Origin: Flaccisagitta enflata
Lineage: Eukaryota > Chaetognatha > Sagittoidea > Aphragmophora
NCBI GenBank assembly: GCA_965153355.1
Contig: OZ231127.1
Location: 20,770,001 to 20,834,000 of the forward strand
Direction of reading: 5' to 3'
DNA: 64,000 nucleotides
This document shows positions 35,233 through 46,728 of this stretch, one piece after another. How positions within the stretch are numbered: the stretch's first letter is position 1; each line of letters begins with the position of its first letter. Both the position numbers and the translations under genes were made by a program. Under the pieces are notes generated by a model. That model was given only the letters and a program-made list of their open reading frames with translations. It had not been told where the DNA came from and ran no database searches.

Positions 35233-38200
35233 TCAATCGTTGTACCAATCAAGAAACAGAAGTGAAAGTGTCATAACGACGAGGAAGAAGAGAATCCACA
35301 CTCGGAAACCGGCATTGTTTTTGATGGCCTCACGAATTTGTTCGTTGGCCATTTGCAGGTTTTCCGTCGTTCCAGTCAAATTCTCACCAATACGCGAAAT
35401 GTCACCTTCCTGCTGCAGAATCTTCTCCGAGAAGATTTCCTGGACAGGAGATAAAGATTGAAGAAAAGAATGAAAAGAACAGACTTGTCTTATACGGTCA
35501 GACAAAATCAGATTCAAACAGAAAAGCATGCAGACAGACAAAAGCATTCAGGCAGACGAGCGGGTAGACAGACAAACGCAGGTAGACAGACAGACAGACA
35601 GACAAACGGATAGACAGGCAAACAACAAGACAGGTAGGCGATCAAACCAGCAGCCAGCCAGGCAGGCAGGCGAACAGAGAGGAAGGCAGGCGAACAGAGA
35701 AGGCAGGCGAACAGAGAGGAAGATAAGCGAGTAGATAGACAGGCAGGCAGGTAGACAAGCAGAGACAAGCAGGAGGACAAGTAAGCATTAGCAGAGAGAA
35801 GCAGGCAGACGGGACAAGCAGACTAATGAAGGAGCAGGATGAACAAGAAGGTCATGAGAACAAACAGGCCTATATTCAACAATAAACGTTTGCTTTTGCT
35901 GTCATTCGGTGTCGTCAGATGAGTGTGCCCACTTACTTGGAGTCTCGCAATTTCTATGACCTGTCCTTCGATTTTTTTTACGTCGTCGGACGTATTTTGA
36001 AGCTCGTCCATCAAAAAGGCATTTTCCTGTCAGATTCAAGTAACATGATATGAACCGGCTGAACGTTGGTCGGATGTACTTTGCAAGAAAGTGCTATGAT
36101 ATAGATTTATATGTGTGTAAGGCACAAGTGTGTAAGGCACAAGTAAAGCCAACCACCAGAGGACGGTCACAGAATCAACTATCTCCGGCCTCGCAGTAGA
36201 GGCATGGAAGCTTAGAAATTTTCTCACTTGTTCAAACATTTGTATTTCTTCGGCGGACAAATTATCGGCGATTCTATCGACGTCGTCGTCGTCGAATGAA
36301 GTCGACGCCCACGTGGAGGCGTTTCCACCACGCTCCGACGCCGGGTCATTCAACGTCGTGGGAGAAACTCCGTCCGAGTCTCTGTCCACCGCCGCATCGA
36401 CACCATCAGCCTCCGCGGGTGGCTGATCACTCTGCGGTGGCGGCTGCGTGGCTTCAAAGAAAGAATGACATGAGGATGACGCGAGGAATCGTTAGAGCTG
36501 ACGTGACGTGACGTGACGTGACGTGACGTGACGTGACGTGACGTGACGTGACGTGACGTGACGTGACGCGATAGGAATGGCAACAATGAGAGTAAGACAG
36601 GGAAAACAGACATACGAGGGTGAAAGCTAAACATGAACAAGAGATCTTTTTTCCTGATTTATTTGATAATTGTAAATTTACTCATGAATCTATTACCCTC
36701 ACTAGCTTCCGAGACTAACCCGTTTCTTCAGCTTCAACCACTTCCGAGGTAACCTTAAGTCTTTTATGTTGAGAACCGATGGCATCGTCAACTCGCCTCG
36801 AAGCCACGTCACCACCGATTCGCGAGAGGCGTTTCCTATCAAGGACTCGCTTCACGCGCACAGCTGTAAAAGAAATTTCAATAGTTACTAGTTACTACGT
36901 TAGCAATGTGAGTCAGAACTACAGATTTATATCAAATAGAAACCCATTCAGGCCTACATTGATTGATTATAGCGCTCATTTCACCTTTCATTTCCGAGAA
37001 GATTTTGCAGACGACTTTGAGATAACTGTCGATCATCGAAATGGTGATGGACCGATGCTCTTCCACTTGCGGCGGATGTTTGAATCGAGCCAAATCCGCG
37101 CGAAATTGCCGAATGTCGTCGCCACAAGTGCGCATCACCGCCTGCGCGTTGCCATCCACTTGATCCCGTTCCGCGTCGGACATGGAACGCACTAAGAAAT
37201 AGAAAAGCGAAGTCAATGACCGGAAGTTGGCCGAGGAATTGAAAATTGAGACCATGAACCCACCCACAACAGTGACGTGCTTTGTCGATAAACCACTACA
37301 ACGTATGACGGCAAATTTTCAAAGGAAAATTAAGCGTTTCACCATACTTTTTGCATAAGTATCAGGCTGATAGTAGTACTCAAACACTTTTAGAGGACAA
37401 ATCATCTCTAAAGAGACTTGGTTTATACATTTTTATCATATTCCGACCTTAAAACTGATTCTTACTTTGCAACTCACATGAAATAAGACAAGAAAATCAA
37501 GGTGTTTAGTAAAATCTTGATAACATTTTCTTATCCTCACCTGCGGTTGAAATTATATTACTCTCAAATAAAGGGAAATTTTGCATTTTCAAAAACATAG
37601 TTCTCTCTGTGAATGATTTTAAAAGAGAACTATGTTTTTCATTTTTTCATTTTCTATGCAAATTTATAATTTCAACGGGCCATTGGTCACTAACCAAAAA
37701 TGAAATTCTTAAAAATTTGCAGTAAATTTTCTTCATCATTTTCATTTTTATTCAGGCCTGTATATTCTTGCATATTCCCCCCCCCGGCAGGGGGGGAATA
37801 AAATCAAAGGATTTGAAAATAGGGAAGGAAATCAAAGGGTGGAAAAATGAAAAGATGAAAAATATAGAAGATTTTACACTTTTGACAGTACTAAAATGTA
37901 ATATTTAGTTACTACAACACTATTTTAAACTATTTAAAACAAAATATTACTATATAGGGGGTATATGGGGAAGAAAATCAACTGTGCTTCGACCCTGCGG
38001 GGAAGAAAATCAAAGGACCAGGGGGGGGGGAAAGAAATCAAAGGTCGAGCAACTATATACACCCCTGTTTTTATTAGGTTCTTTTTTCTTGTTAAGTGCA
38101 AATCATGCAAAAATATATTTATCCCGACTCATTTCAATGATTATTTTGGTATAATTATTCAGTTCAACACATTTTTGTTTTTTAATTTTGGCTCTTGATG

Positions 38201-38619
38201 AAACACAAATGTTGCCTTCGGAAGACCACTGTCATATATACTACGGGTGATATTCTCTCGATAATCATACCTTGTTCGAATATAAGATGGCTGTGAATGT
38301 TGATGTAATCCATCCTATGACGTAACAAGAAATCCCGGAGTTTGGTGATTTTGACTATGATCTCTTTGGCTTTGGCGTTAAACTCGGATTTGCCACCACC
38401 TTTCCCGCCGCCGTTGCCGAGTTTGTTGTTGGCCAGATGGTTGGCAAACAGGATGCTGAGCGGATCGTTTGAAGGCGATGAAGACAAAGGAGGCGGCGAC
38501 GAGCTACCGTCCTTCGCAGAGGCACCGACGGACCCCTCGCGATTGATCCGCCCCAAAGCTTTATTACGAGTCTGGATCGTCTTTAGCGTCGCTTTGAAAA
38601 TGTGCGTTATGTCGGCCAT
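35233..38619 (-). CDS. STX18: syntaxin 18, ER-Golgi Qa-SNARE
   Basis: Exons 38619-38271, 37191-36985, 36863-36720, 36451-36228, 36026-35937, 35439-35233 join in phase to 406 residues. N-terminal helical domain: ITHIFKATLKTIQTRNKALG and KLRDFLLRHRMDYIN, then SDAERDQVD and MRTC as in human. The middle (about 235-290) is a poorly conserved acidic, Pro/Ser-rich linker ending LSAEEIQMFEQ. The SNARE motif covers about 312-375 (VKKIEGQVIEIARLQEIFSE, KILQQE) and ends in AIKNNAGFRVWILFFLV, a C-terminal membrane anchor. It serves retrograde Golgi-to-ER fusion with Sec20, Use1 and Sec22b. The ATG is 75 bp after the NUDCD2 stop on the same strand, with an acceptor-like CTTCCTTTGATTACAG between. Confidence 0.96.
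35525..35820. repeat. GACA/GGCA microsatellite cluster
   Basis: Degenerate CAGACAGACAGA, GGCAGGCAGG and AGGTAGACA units in STX18 intron 5. Confidence 0.9.
36498..36567. repeat. (TGACG)n pentanucleotide repeat
   Basis: About 13 perfect copies of GACGT in STX18 intron 3. Each overlap contains TGACGT, half to full CRE-like sites. Confidence 0.95.
37750..38065. repeat. dispersed repeat, G-run and AATCAAAG motif
   Basis: In STX18 intron 1: GGGGGGGAATAAAATCAAAG, AGAAAATCAAAGG and TATATACACCCC. An inverted copy lies at 44590-44790 in the Ras-like gene (GGTGTATATAAT, GATTTTATTCCCCCC). Confidence 0.7.
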
Positions 38620-38694
38620 TCTGGCGTCGTAATTTGTGTTTTTTTTTTCTTGAAGACGACTGTAATCAAAGGAAGATTATACAGTTTTCACAAC
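38620..38694 (-). promoter_or_regulatory. 75-bp intercistronic region NUDCD2 to STX18
   Basis: On the minus strand: CTTCCTTTGATTACAG ends at 38660, 41 nt before the STX18 ATG. It is a textbook 3' splice site with no partner donor visible in the spacer and no AATAAA. Candidate trans-splice acceptor. Confidence 0.55.
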
Positions 38695-39364
38695 TCAGGA
38701 CGTTGGTGAGGGAAGTCTTGGTCCGCCAGACGTGAAATCGCCGGTGATGTCCGAATTGCTAAAGTCAAATCCAGGATGCTCCAACGCGAATCTTTGTAAC
38801 GTCAACTTTTTCTCCATTTCAAGCTTCACCATTGGATCGGCGAGGAACTGCAATGACAAGGAACAACATGTAATTATGTTAATAAGAATAATGTAACAAA
38901 CGTTCAAACGTTATTTCCATTCGTTAGACCAATAACGCTTGCATCTGGGTTGCACAATGCGCACATCTTAGTCGAAACAAGTGATAAGGATCAACCACAT
39001 ATGTTTCTCGCGTTGCATAACATTTTTATTCTTTCACCTGGTCCTCGAGCAAGCCCGGCCAGCAGCAATCGGGATTGGTCGGGTCGGAGATCACTTTGGA
39101 TAATTGAATGCGCAGTAAGCGGCCGTCCTCGAGCGTCCACACGCTGTCTTCCGCCGCCACCTTTCGGCTCCACTTCCCGGTGATAATGACGGACTTGTCG
39201 AGAGAGACGGATACAGATTCGGGTCGGATTTTCACGTCGAGTTGTTTGGCTTTCGTGCCCGTGGGAAGATCCACGAGAACGTAGACTTCTTCGACGGTTT
39301 GATACCAATGACCCCAAGGAGTAGGACAAGGAATGGCGCCAGCAGTCTCGTCAAAGTGAGTCAT
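38695..39364 (-). CDS. NUDCD2: NudC domain-containing protein 2
   Basis: Two exons, 39364-39038 and 38847-38695, in phase 0, give 159 residues (human 157). The CS/p23 fold is clear: CPTPWGHWYQTVEEVYVLVD, then VDLPTGTKA, WTLEDGRLLRIQLSK (human WTLEDRKMVRIVLTK), and the tail KKLTLQRF...NPGFDF-like HPGFDFSNSDITGDFTSGGP. Human NUDCD2 works with Hsp90 and stabilises LIS1 of the dynein pathway. Clustered tightly upstream of STX18 and 374 bp after YIPF6 on the same strand. Confidence 0.96.
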
Positions 39365-39738
39365 GGTGAGGTGAATGAATACTACGGAATGCGCAGGCTG
39401 TCGCGGTTGGCACTAGAGTCATCATCTATCGCATTAGTCACAGGAAATTAATGGGATCATGGAATCGATGTTAAGGATATCGTGAGCTAGAAAAAAGAAG
39501 GCATTTTTCTGTGATTCGGTACAAAGTGATACTCAAAAACCCATGAAAAATCAACAAGATCATTTGACCCCCCATGTGGGTGACTAGCGTTCAACGGTTG
39601 GTTATGATATCGATAATAAATATAAAACATGGCGCAGAAGAAAAGACATTCTGTACGAGGCGTAGCAATTCTGGAATCTAGATTACGAAAAAAGGGGACG
39701 AGAGCAAGGAAAAAGAAAGGGGGGAAAAGGGAAACTTA

Positions 39739-41743
39739 TCACGACGTTGACAGTATAAGCCACGCGATGATCGTGTAAAACAAGAAAATGGGGTAAAGGC
39801 CGAGGGCCTTTTTCGCTGGTGGTATCGACGATGCGAGGAAGATGACGCTCGCGTATGTCGCCCATCCTAAACCGAGAACAACGGCTATCAACCGAATGAC
39901 GAAAGAAATCTGGAAAGACAATAGCGTGGAAGCAGGAGAGAGCAATTAAGAATAGGATTGAGAGATCTATTGATTGAGAGATCTATAGATTTAGAGATCT
40001 ATTGATTGAGAGATCTATAGATTGAGAGATTGAGAGATCAATAGATTGAGAGATTGAGAGATCTATTGATTGAGAGATCTATTGATTGAGAGATTGAGAG
40101 ATCTATTGATTGAGAGATAGAGAGATTTGTTTGTTTTGAGAGATTGAGAAAACTGTTGATTTGAGAGATTGAGAAATCTGTTGATTTGAGAGATAGACTT
40201 AGAGACAGACAGAGGTCTATTGATTTTGAGATGGAGAGAATGAGCGATCTATTGACTGATTCAATCTATCAAATGAACGCACGGTTGTGTGATTTCCTTC
40301 AAGGCGACTAAACCATTTAACCCCTTAGTGCATGGTGGTGGGATAACTAGGAAAACGGTAACAGCAAACCCTTTAGATTTACCTTCCAATTCAGAGAAAG
40401 CAAAAGAAAGACACGGCTAATAACGAGTGATATTGCTAACGGCAGAACGCAGTATCCCAAAACGCAAACGCATTGGAAGAAGGAGATGCAACCTCCAAGG
40501 AGCTTTGAATTGACCGTCACGACTATCGATCCAATCCAGAAAATAATGAAGATATCCGCAAATTCCGGATATGAAGCGTCCGTGGACGATGAAGCTGAAG
40601 ACTGCGTGCCTAAGGGAAAATAGCGGAAGGGTTGATAGCAGGCAGCGATAACTCGATGCACAAAACAATATCTGAATACACTTTTTTTTTTTTATAAGCA
40701 CGCTCCTTTTTTGGCTGAGGCTGAGCGTGCTTAGCAAAATCTCACTTTCGAGGCTGAAATGTGCTTAAGAGCGTGCTTATCATTTATTGATAAGTGATTA
40801 TCCTATTCAGTATAGAATAAAGTACACAGCAGGGTATAGAAACAGTATAGTATTGAGTATAGTGTAATAAAGAATAAAGCATAGTATAAAATACAGTATT
40901 GAATGTATTTTGTATGGAAAATATACAGTATCTTCCACTGACGTCGTCCTTCTTTCATATAAACCATAGAATGAGATTAATATCTTAATTTAGTATTAAC
41001 TTTTTAAAAATTTTTAGTGTTATTCAATATCATGATATGTTATTCTTTTTTGGTGGTCTTTAACATTATGTTACAGTAATGAATTCTTATTAAGAATAGT
41101 ATCTAAGCAACAATATTTTTAAATATGATTAGAAATTCAATTATTTCTATCAGTATAAAAATCCTGAATATACTGACAAATTAATATTATAGTTAATTTC
41201 AAATTCTATCAAAGTTTCCTTTGTTTTTTTGTGAAATTCCAACCAAAAATGTCTAAAAATTGGCTTATTTTTAAAAATTCACCAAAATTTTTTTTTCGAA
41301 TTGGAAATCTCAGCCTGGAGCGTGCTTAGCAATGTGCTTAAATTTTCCGAATATCTGAGGCTTGGCGTGCTTATAAACGAGGTGCTTATAAAAAAAAAAA
41401 AGTGTACGCAACAATGGATCAAAATGGTTGACAAAGCGCATAATCTACCTTGCATAAGAAGAGCCATTAGCACGCATATAAGGAGAGGTCCCCACAGATC
41501 CCAGTCCCTCAAAAGTTCCTGTCTCGACTGTATGGGCAAAAATATCTGCTTAAACTTGACGCCAATGGCTTTGGCATCGCGGAGGAAAGTGTCTTTGATG
41601 GGTTCATCCAAAGTGGAAGAGTCGTCAGTATTCAGATTCACTGGAGCGCTAATTTCGCCTTCCAGATCAAGTTCTTGCAACATTGCATCGTTGGAATTGT
41701 TAGTCTCCTCCGTTGGGAGGCTTTGGAAAGACGCCGCCGCCAT
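39739..41743 (-). CDS. YIPF6: Yip1-domain protein 6, Golgi membrane protein
   Basis: Exons 41743-41449, 40609-40383, 39909-39739 join in phase to 230 residues (human 236). Matches: LEGEISAPVN then DSSTLDEPIKDTFLRDAKAI, LRDWDLWGPLLICVLMALLM, VTVNSKLLGGCISFFQCVCV with LGYCVLPL, and a final hydrophobic YPIFLFYTIIAWLIL. About five membrane segments fill the C-terminal two thirds; the N-terminus is cytosolic and acidic. YIPF proteins act in Golgi structure and secretory traffic. The start was chosen at MAAASFQ; an upstream in-frame ATG at 41824 is less likely. Intron 1 contains a poly-T-ended MITE that ends 44 bp before exon 1; intron 2 contains a GATT/GAGA minisatellite. Confidence 0.95.
39955..40250. 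repeat. ATTGATTGAGAGATCT minisatellite
   Basis: Irregular tandem units of TGATTGAGAGATCTAT in YIPF6 intron 2. Confidence 0.9.
40679..41404. mobile_element. poly-T-ended MITE, copy 2, in YIPF6 intron 1
   Basis: Ends CACTTTTTTTTTTTTATAAG and CTTATAAAAAAAAAAAAGTG are inverted and lie between TA dinucleotides (40677-40678, 41405-41406). Subterminal repeats of GAGCGTGCTTA and GGCTGAG type are also inverted. Middle AT-rich, no coding frame. Related in design to 16751-17174. Confidence 0.85.
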
Positions 41744-43283
41744 GAATGCGGCGCAAATTGGGTGCAAGTGGTAATCTAGGTACAGATAAGGACAAAGCCC
41801 ATTTTTAGTCAGGGAGCTTAACAACAGCGCGCAAGATGCAGTGTAAAACCTCTAATAGTGATACACTTACTCGGTGGACCACAAACATTTGCATTACCAA
41901 CCAACCATGGTTTCAGAGTGTGCTGTGTGTGCTAATTCTCCCCTCCCCAAAAAAAAACTTTTTAACATCTTAATATAAACAAAAACAAAACAAATGATCT
42001 TTCAAAAAATAAATCTTAACTTAAAACAAAAACATGGCATACCTTCTTTTTGACTTAAAAAAAAATATTGCCTTATAAATCACTTAAATTTGTAGTTTGA
42101 TACTACAGCCTCAAATGCATTTAAAAACAATGCTTGATACACAGCGAAACAGTCGCAGACTGTTAGGCAGGGGCAATAATGCAAAAACCACTTACAATTC
42201 ACAAATGTAACAGACCTACCGACCAACACGCCAATGTGTAGTCGCATGTCCGCAACTAAAAACATAAAAATTGATTACTTACAAAAATAAGAAATCCTTT
42301 CAAATAACAAGGCCCGGTACACGGCTACCCCAGTCACGTGCAGGTAGACAGCCCTGGCTGTGTTTGAGGTCACTTGATCACTTGGGCAGGAGCAGTGAGG
42401 CCAAAGACCACAAAAAAACAAAAAAAGTAAAGAGTGATGGATAGACAGACCGACCAACAGACCAACCGACAAAGTGGAATGAAGTCGCGAAGCATACCAC
42501 TTAAAAAAAACTTGACAAATCTTTTGTGTCCTGATCCTTGCTTAGCCTTAAGCTCCCTGACTATTTAGGTATAGAAACTGCAGTCAGTAAGGGCTCACAA
42601 GGCCCCGAATGAATATATTTCAATTTGGGTTTAGGAAGTGAGGGTCGGAGGGACACTGCTCTAATTGTCATACACGTTTATTACCATTTAAAGTTCTACA
42701 AAATGAGCAGCTAGTGTCACATCAAGAACAAAACACTGACAAAGGTGATGCAAATAGGTAAAGGTAAGAGGACGTGGATGCTTTTCTAGTTGCTCTGCCG
42801 GTGACAGACACGTAAGAGCTAAAATTTTGTTTTTCCCTCTTTATCTGAAGAACCGCCAATATTCGTCCTTTTGTTTGAGAAATGAGCAATGATAAGAAAA
42901 CAAAACGACAAATATGGGCTTAGTAAAATCTGAATAAAACATTACAACAATAACAGGTCATTTCAAAAATTCACTATCAGTAGATCGAAAACTAAAATAT
43001 AACAAGGAAGTCAAAGACACAGCCTTTAAACCGTGTTCTTTGTCCTACATTATTTGACCTCTTAACATAAAAGCTAAAAGTGATCAACTTGATCGAGGGA
43101 AGTGATATCCAATCAGAGGGCTCTAACCCCCATTCAACATCCACTTAAAGCACAAAGCAACAGGCTGAACCAACAACAGGGTGTGCCGATCTCCATATCA
43201 GTCGATTTCAAGGGAGCAAAAATGACCAATTAGTAGTCCAACCAAAAAAAGAATAAAAACCATTTTAACCAAAAACCTGAAGT
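41744..43283. other. 1.5-kb spacer between YIPF6 and the Ras-like gene (divergent promoters)
   Basis: The two genes diverge from here. 42130-42270 and 42330-42500 carry fragments of the (GACA)/(CCGT) family (TAGACAGACCGACCAACAG, GCATGTCCGCAACTAAAA). The rest, about 42500-43283, is unique-looking and probably contains the Ras-like promoter; no element can be named. Confidence 0.55.
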
Positions 43284-45464
43284 ATGCCATCCAACGAGCT
43301 AACATACAGCACCAACTATAAACTGGTTGTTGTTGGAGGAGGTGGCGTGGGAAAAAGTGCACTTACAATCCAATTCATCAATGTAAGCCCAAGAAATTGG
43401 AAATAGAATAGGATAATCGGCTTGTAACAACTCACATGCACTAACAACAAGTCAAATTGTCAATTCATACACATGTGCTGTACAATTTACATAGTGGGTA
43501 TTGTCAGAAGTTTCAATAGAATGCCGTCCAACTTTTATCATGCAAAAAACCCTGTATCCTGTCTTGTTTCATCTCAGTCCTACTTCGTCACCGACTATGA
43601 CCCTACCATCGAAGATGCATACCAAAAGCAATGCGTTATCGACGACAAGGTCGCAAAGCTCGACAGTGAGTAACATCAAAAAGTACCATGGAGGGCTGGA
43701 GGCTGGCACCGGTGGCAATGTTTATCATATGATGAATTTGGTCATCAATCGTGGGTTTCTTTATCTTTCCTTCAGTCCTGGACACAGCGGGTCAAGAAGA
43801 ATTCTCTGCGATGCGGGAACAGTACATGAGAACGGGAGAGGGATTCTTGCTCATCTACTCCGTGGCCGACAAATCCTCTTTTGACGAAATCTTCAAGTTT
43901 CACAAGCAGATTCTGAGAGTGAAAGACCGAGACGAGTTCCCAATGATTCTCGTGGCGAACAAAGCAGATCTGACCAACCGGCAGGTACGTCTTCTCTCTC
44001 TCCGCATTAGGCCACTAGGCTTCTCAGTTAAAACAGCTAGTAACCCCCAGCTTCAAATCTATGTTTTACAATTTATATTGAAGAAGAGCGCCTCCATGTC
44101 AAGGGACGGGTCACAATTATGCTTAGAGGGGCCAATGACCTATGCTTCCAAATAAGGGTCTTCGCTAGCCTACATGTCAGTATTTTTTTTTTTCTAAATT
44201 TTTTTCCTTTTTTTTTTTGCGGTTGGGGAAAACAAAGGCGCTATTTGTTGACTAACAGACACTTGCGACTTGTAAAAGATGGGCAATACAGATAAAACAA
44301 ATATGTATAAAACATACATATAGAAGTTAAATGAACAATTTAAATAAAAGTCTTATTGAATATCTGTCCAATATGAGTAATTGAACTCCAGGTATCTCCC
44401 GAAGAGGGGCAAGAATTAGCACGACAACTTCACATTCCTTTCATCGAAGCTTCCGCAAAGAACAGAATGAATGTTGACCAAGCCTTCCATGAGCTTGTTC
44501 GTGTAGTAAGGTAAGTCTGGATTATACCCTCCAGGCCAACTAGGTACGCAGACTCCTGATAGTTAAAATTAAAGAATGTAGCGCAAATAACTTGCCCGGA
44601 GGTGTATATAATTGAGCGGCTTTTGATTTTATTCCCCCCCCCCCCACCTTGGATTTTTTTCATTGCGTTAAAAGATCCATGATTTTCTTCCCCACAAAGC
44701 AATAAAACAGTATATTATAGGTTTAAATAGTGTTAAAATGTGTTGCAGTAATCAGATACTACCATTTGGAACTACCAAAAGTGTTAAATCTTAAAAATTT
44801 TTCATTTTAGTCGCGGACAAGCGACTCTATAAGAGGCTTTGTCCGTCCATTGGTTGAGTCGTCCGTGATCGAGTGGAAAAGTGTGAAAAACATTTCCACC
44901 CCTGCCCACCCGTCCGCGACTGGTATTGGCCGTGTATCCGGCCTTGTTTCTTCTTTTTTTGCTTTTGATATTTTTCCCCTATCTCCAAACCCTTTCATTT
45001 AATGCTCAACTTTATATACACCTGCAACTTGGCTAAAGCCTCTTTCAGAAATTACAATGATTTTTAGAAAGATCATACCGTAATACTGTGTACAGCTGAA
45101 CCCCGCTCCAACGGACGTGCTTGAGTTATTAGCTGTAGTTCTTTATGAACTGCAATTATATTTCTTCTCCCTTAATGTGTTAATTTAATCATTTAAATAT
45201 GTTATTATGTAATTTGTTTGTCAGTATGTAAGTGGTCTGTATACATGTTGAGCCTAGAGGTAATACGGAGCACATGTCTGTTTGCCTGTTGGGCTTGTTT
45301 CCTTACAACCAATAAGTGGAGTGGAGGAAATCTAATCCTATTTCAGCTAGATCGCGAGTGTCAACCGTTCCTTTTATATTTACATAAACAGGAGATTTCA
45401 AGAGGCGGAGCGACCCAAAGTGGACTACAAACCGCCAAAGCGGAGAATTTGCAACATTCTTTAA
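43284..45464 (+). CDS. Ras-family small GTPase, R-Ras/M-Ras-like
   Basis: Exons 43284-43382, 43578-43665, 43776-43984, 44392-44510, 45392-45464 join in phase to 195 residues. P-loop GGGGVGKS (18-25), switch I YDPTIED, switch II DTAGQEE, base-specificity NKAD and EASAK are all intact. [15 protein letters not shown] and [20 protein letters not shown] are closer to R-Ras and M-Ras than to H-Ras or Rap. The end is a CaaX box, CNIL, after a basic PPKRR; final Leu favours geranylgeranylation. A membrane-anchored molecular switch for adhesion and growth signalling. It is the only recognised host gene on the plus strand, convergent with the innexin gene. I give no symbol because R-Ras and M-Ras cannot be separated by eye. 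Confidence 0.93.
44810..44950. repeat. (CCGT)-family repeat copy in Ras-like gene intron 4
   Basis: GTCGCGGACAAGCGACTC, then AAGAGGCTTTGTCCGTCC, CACCCGTCCGCGACTGG and CCGTGTATCCGGCCTTGTTT. Nearly the same order at 50075-50215. Confidence 0.8.
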
Positions 45465-46728
45465 TATTGCATTTGGCACAAACACTTTGAATCTAGTGCC
45501 CCTGATCGGCGAATGGGTTAAAAGTGGAACAGGAACTTGGAATCAAATCGGCGTCAGATGTTCCGGCTCAAGACGGAAGATTGCTAAGTCTTTTTACTTT
45601 TCTTTTTTTTAGGGGGGGGTGTAATAGAGGCCAAATATATTAAACCTTTTCAGGACAAATTCAAATGGTAATTTTTCATAACTGATAGTTTTTGTCAGGG
45701 ATGTCTGATATAGTGGGAAGTTGCCATTGCCATTGTCACACCTACTTAGGAGAAAGTAGAGACAAACATTAAGGGCCAACCCATGAGCTCCTATAGGTGG
45801 GTCGGGACATTATAAATCCTTCCGCAGCCGCCTAATCCCATGTTCAAGTTCTTGCTATTAATCATAGCCGCAAATTTATTCGTAGTAATTTTATAATTGT
45901 GATTTGATTTGATTTGTTCTCTGTTCTTGGCACTCAAGATTGGCCTGCCGTGTGTTTTAACTAATTTTCATCATAATTTTCGTAGATTTTTTTTTCTAGA
46001 CTGATACGCTTGTTCGTTCCGTTCACCCAAAAAGCACGACCATCGATCTTGGGTACAATATCTCGTAGAAATTCCATATGAATTTAGTTCTGTGTGACTT
46101 AATGATGTTATGGGCATGATCGGCTACAAGAGATGTCTTGCGCGGATTATCTCCAGGAAAGGGGCTGTCTCTTAGAACCCTGGATGTTAACTATCTTTAA
46201 GCTGGTTGTTTACTATCTTTTAAGCGATAGAAATTGGGCATATTTCAGAGATGAGTAAGACTAACCAACTGACAAACCCACCGATGTCAAGACGTAGCGG
46301 TTTTCGCCTTCATTATGTATTACTACATATGCATGAGCATTAGTCTTGCAGGCTTAAAGGTTAGGATTTATCCCATAGATACCATCCAAAAGTAGACGTG
46401 AAATTTATTTCACAAACATATGTACTCAAATCTCGTTATCACAACAAAACAATGAACATGATAAAGTCCTCGTCCAAGCAGTTTAACCCCTTACGCTATA
46501 GAACGTTCACAGTTACGGACAAAGGGGTTGGTTTGATAGCCGATGTTATTCTTCTAGTACAATCAGGCTGCTTTTGCACATGTTACCTCTACATTTTTAG
46601 AACTGTTAACTATCCTAGTCTTTATGTTACCATTACATGGCCTTAAGACAACTTGATTTCCTAATTTTTTGGTTTGCTCAATTTCACACAGAGAGTTAGC
46701 AGCGACGGAGAAGTTAAGCTTAGCTCAG
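45465..46728. other. convergent intergenic region, Ras-like gene and innexin 3' ends
   Basis: 1.26 kb with no recognised gene. It should contain both 3' UTRs. A run of G near 45613 is the only low-complexity feature. Confidence 0.5.

Noticed and set aside
36498-36567. Telomere-like or satellite array
   Set aside because: The unit is TGACG, not a TTAGGG-type telomere repeat, and short.
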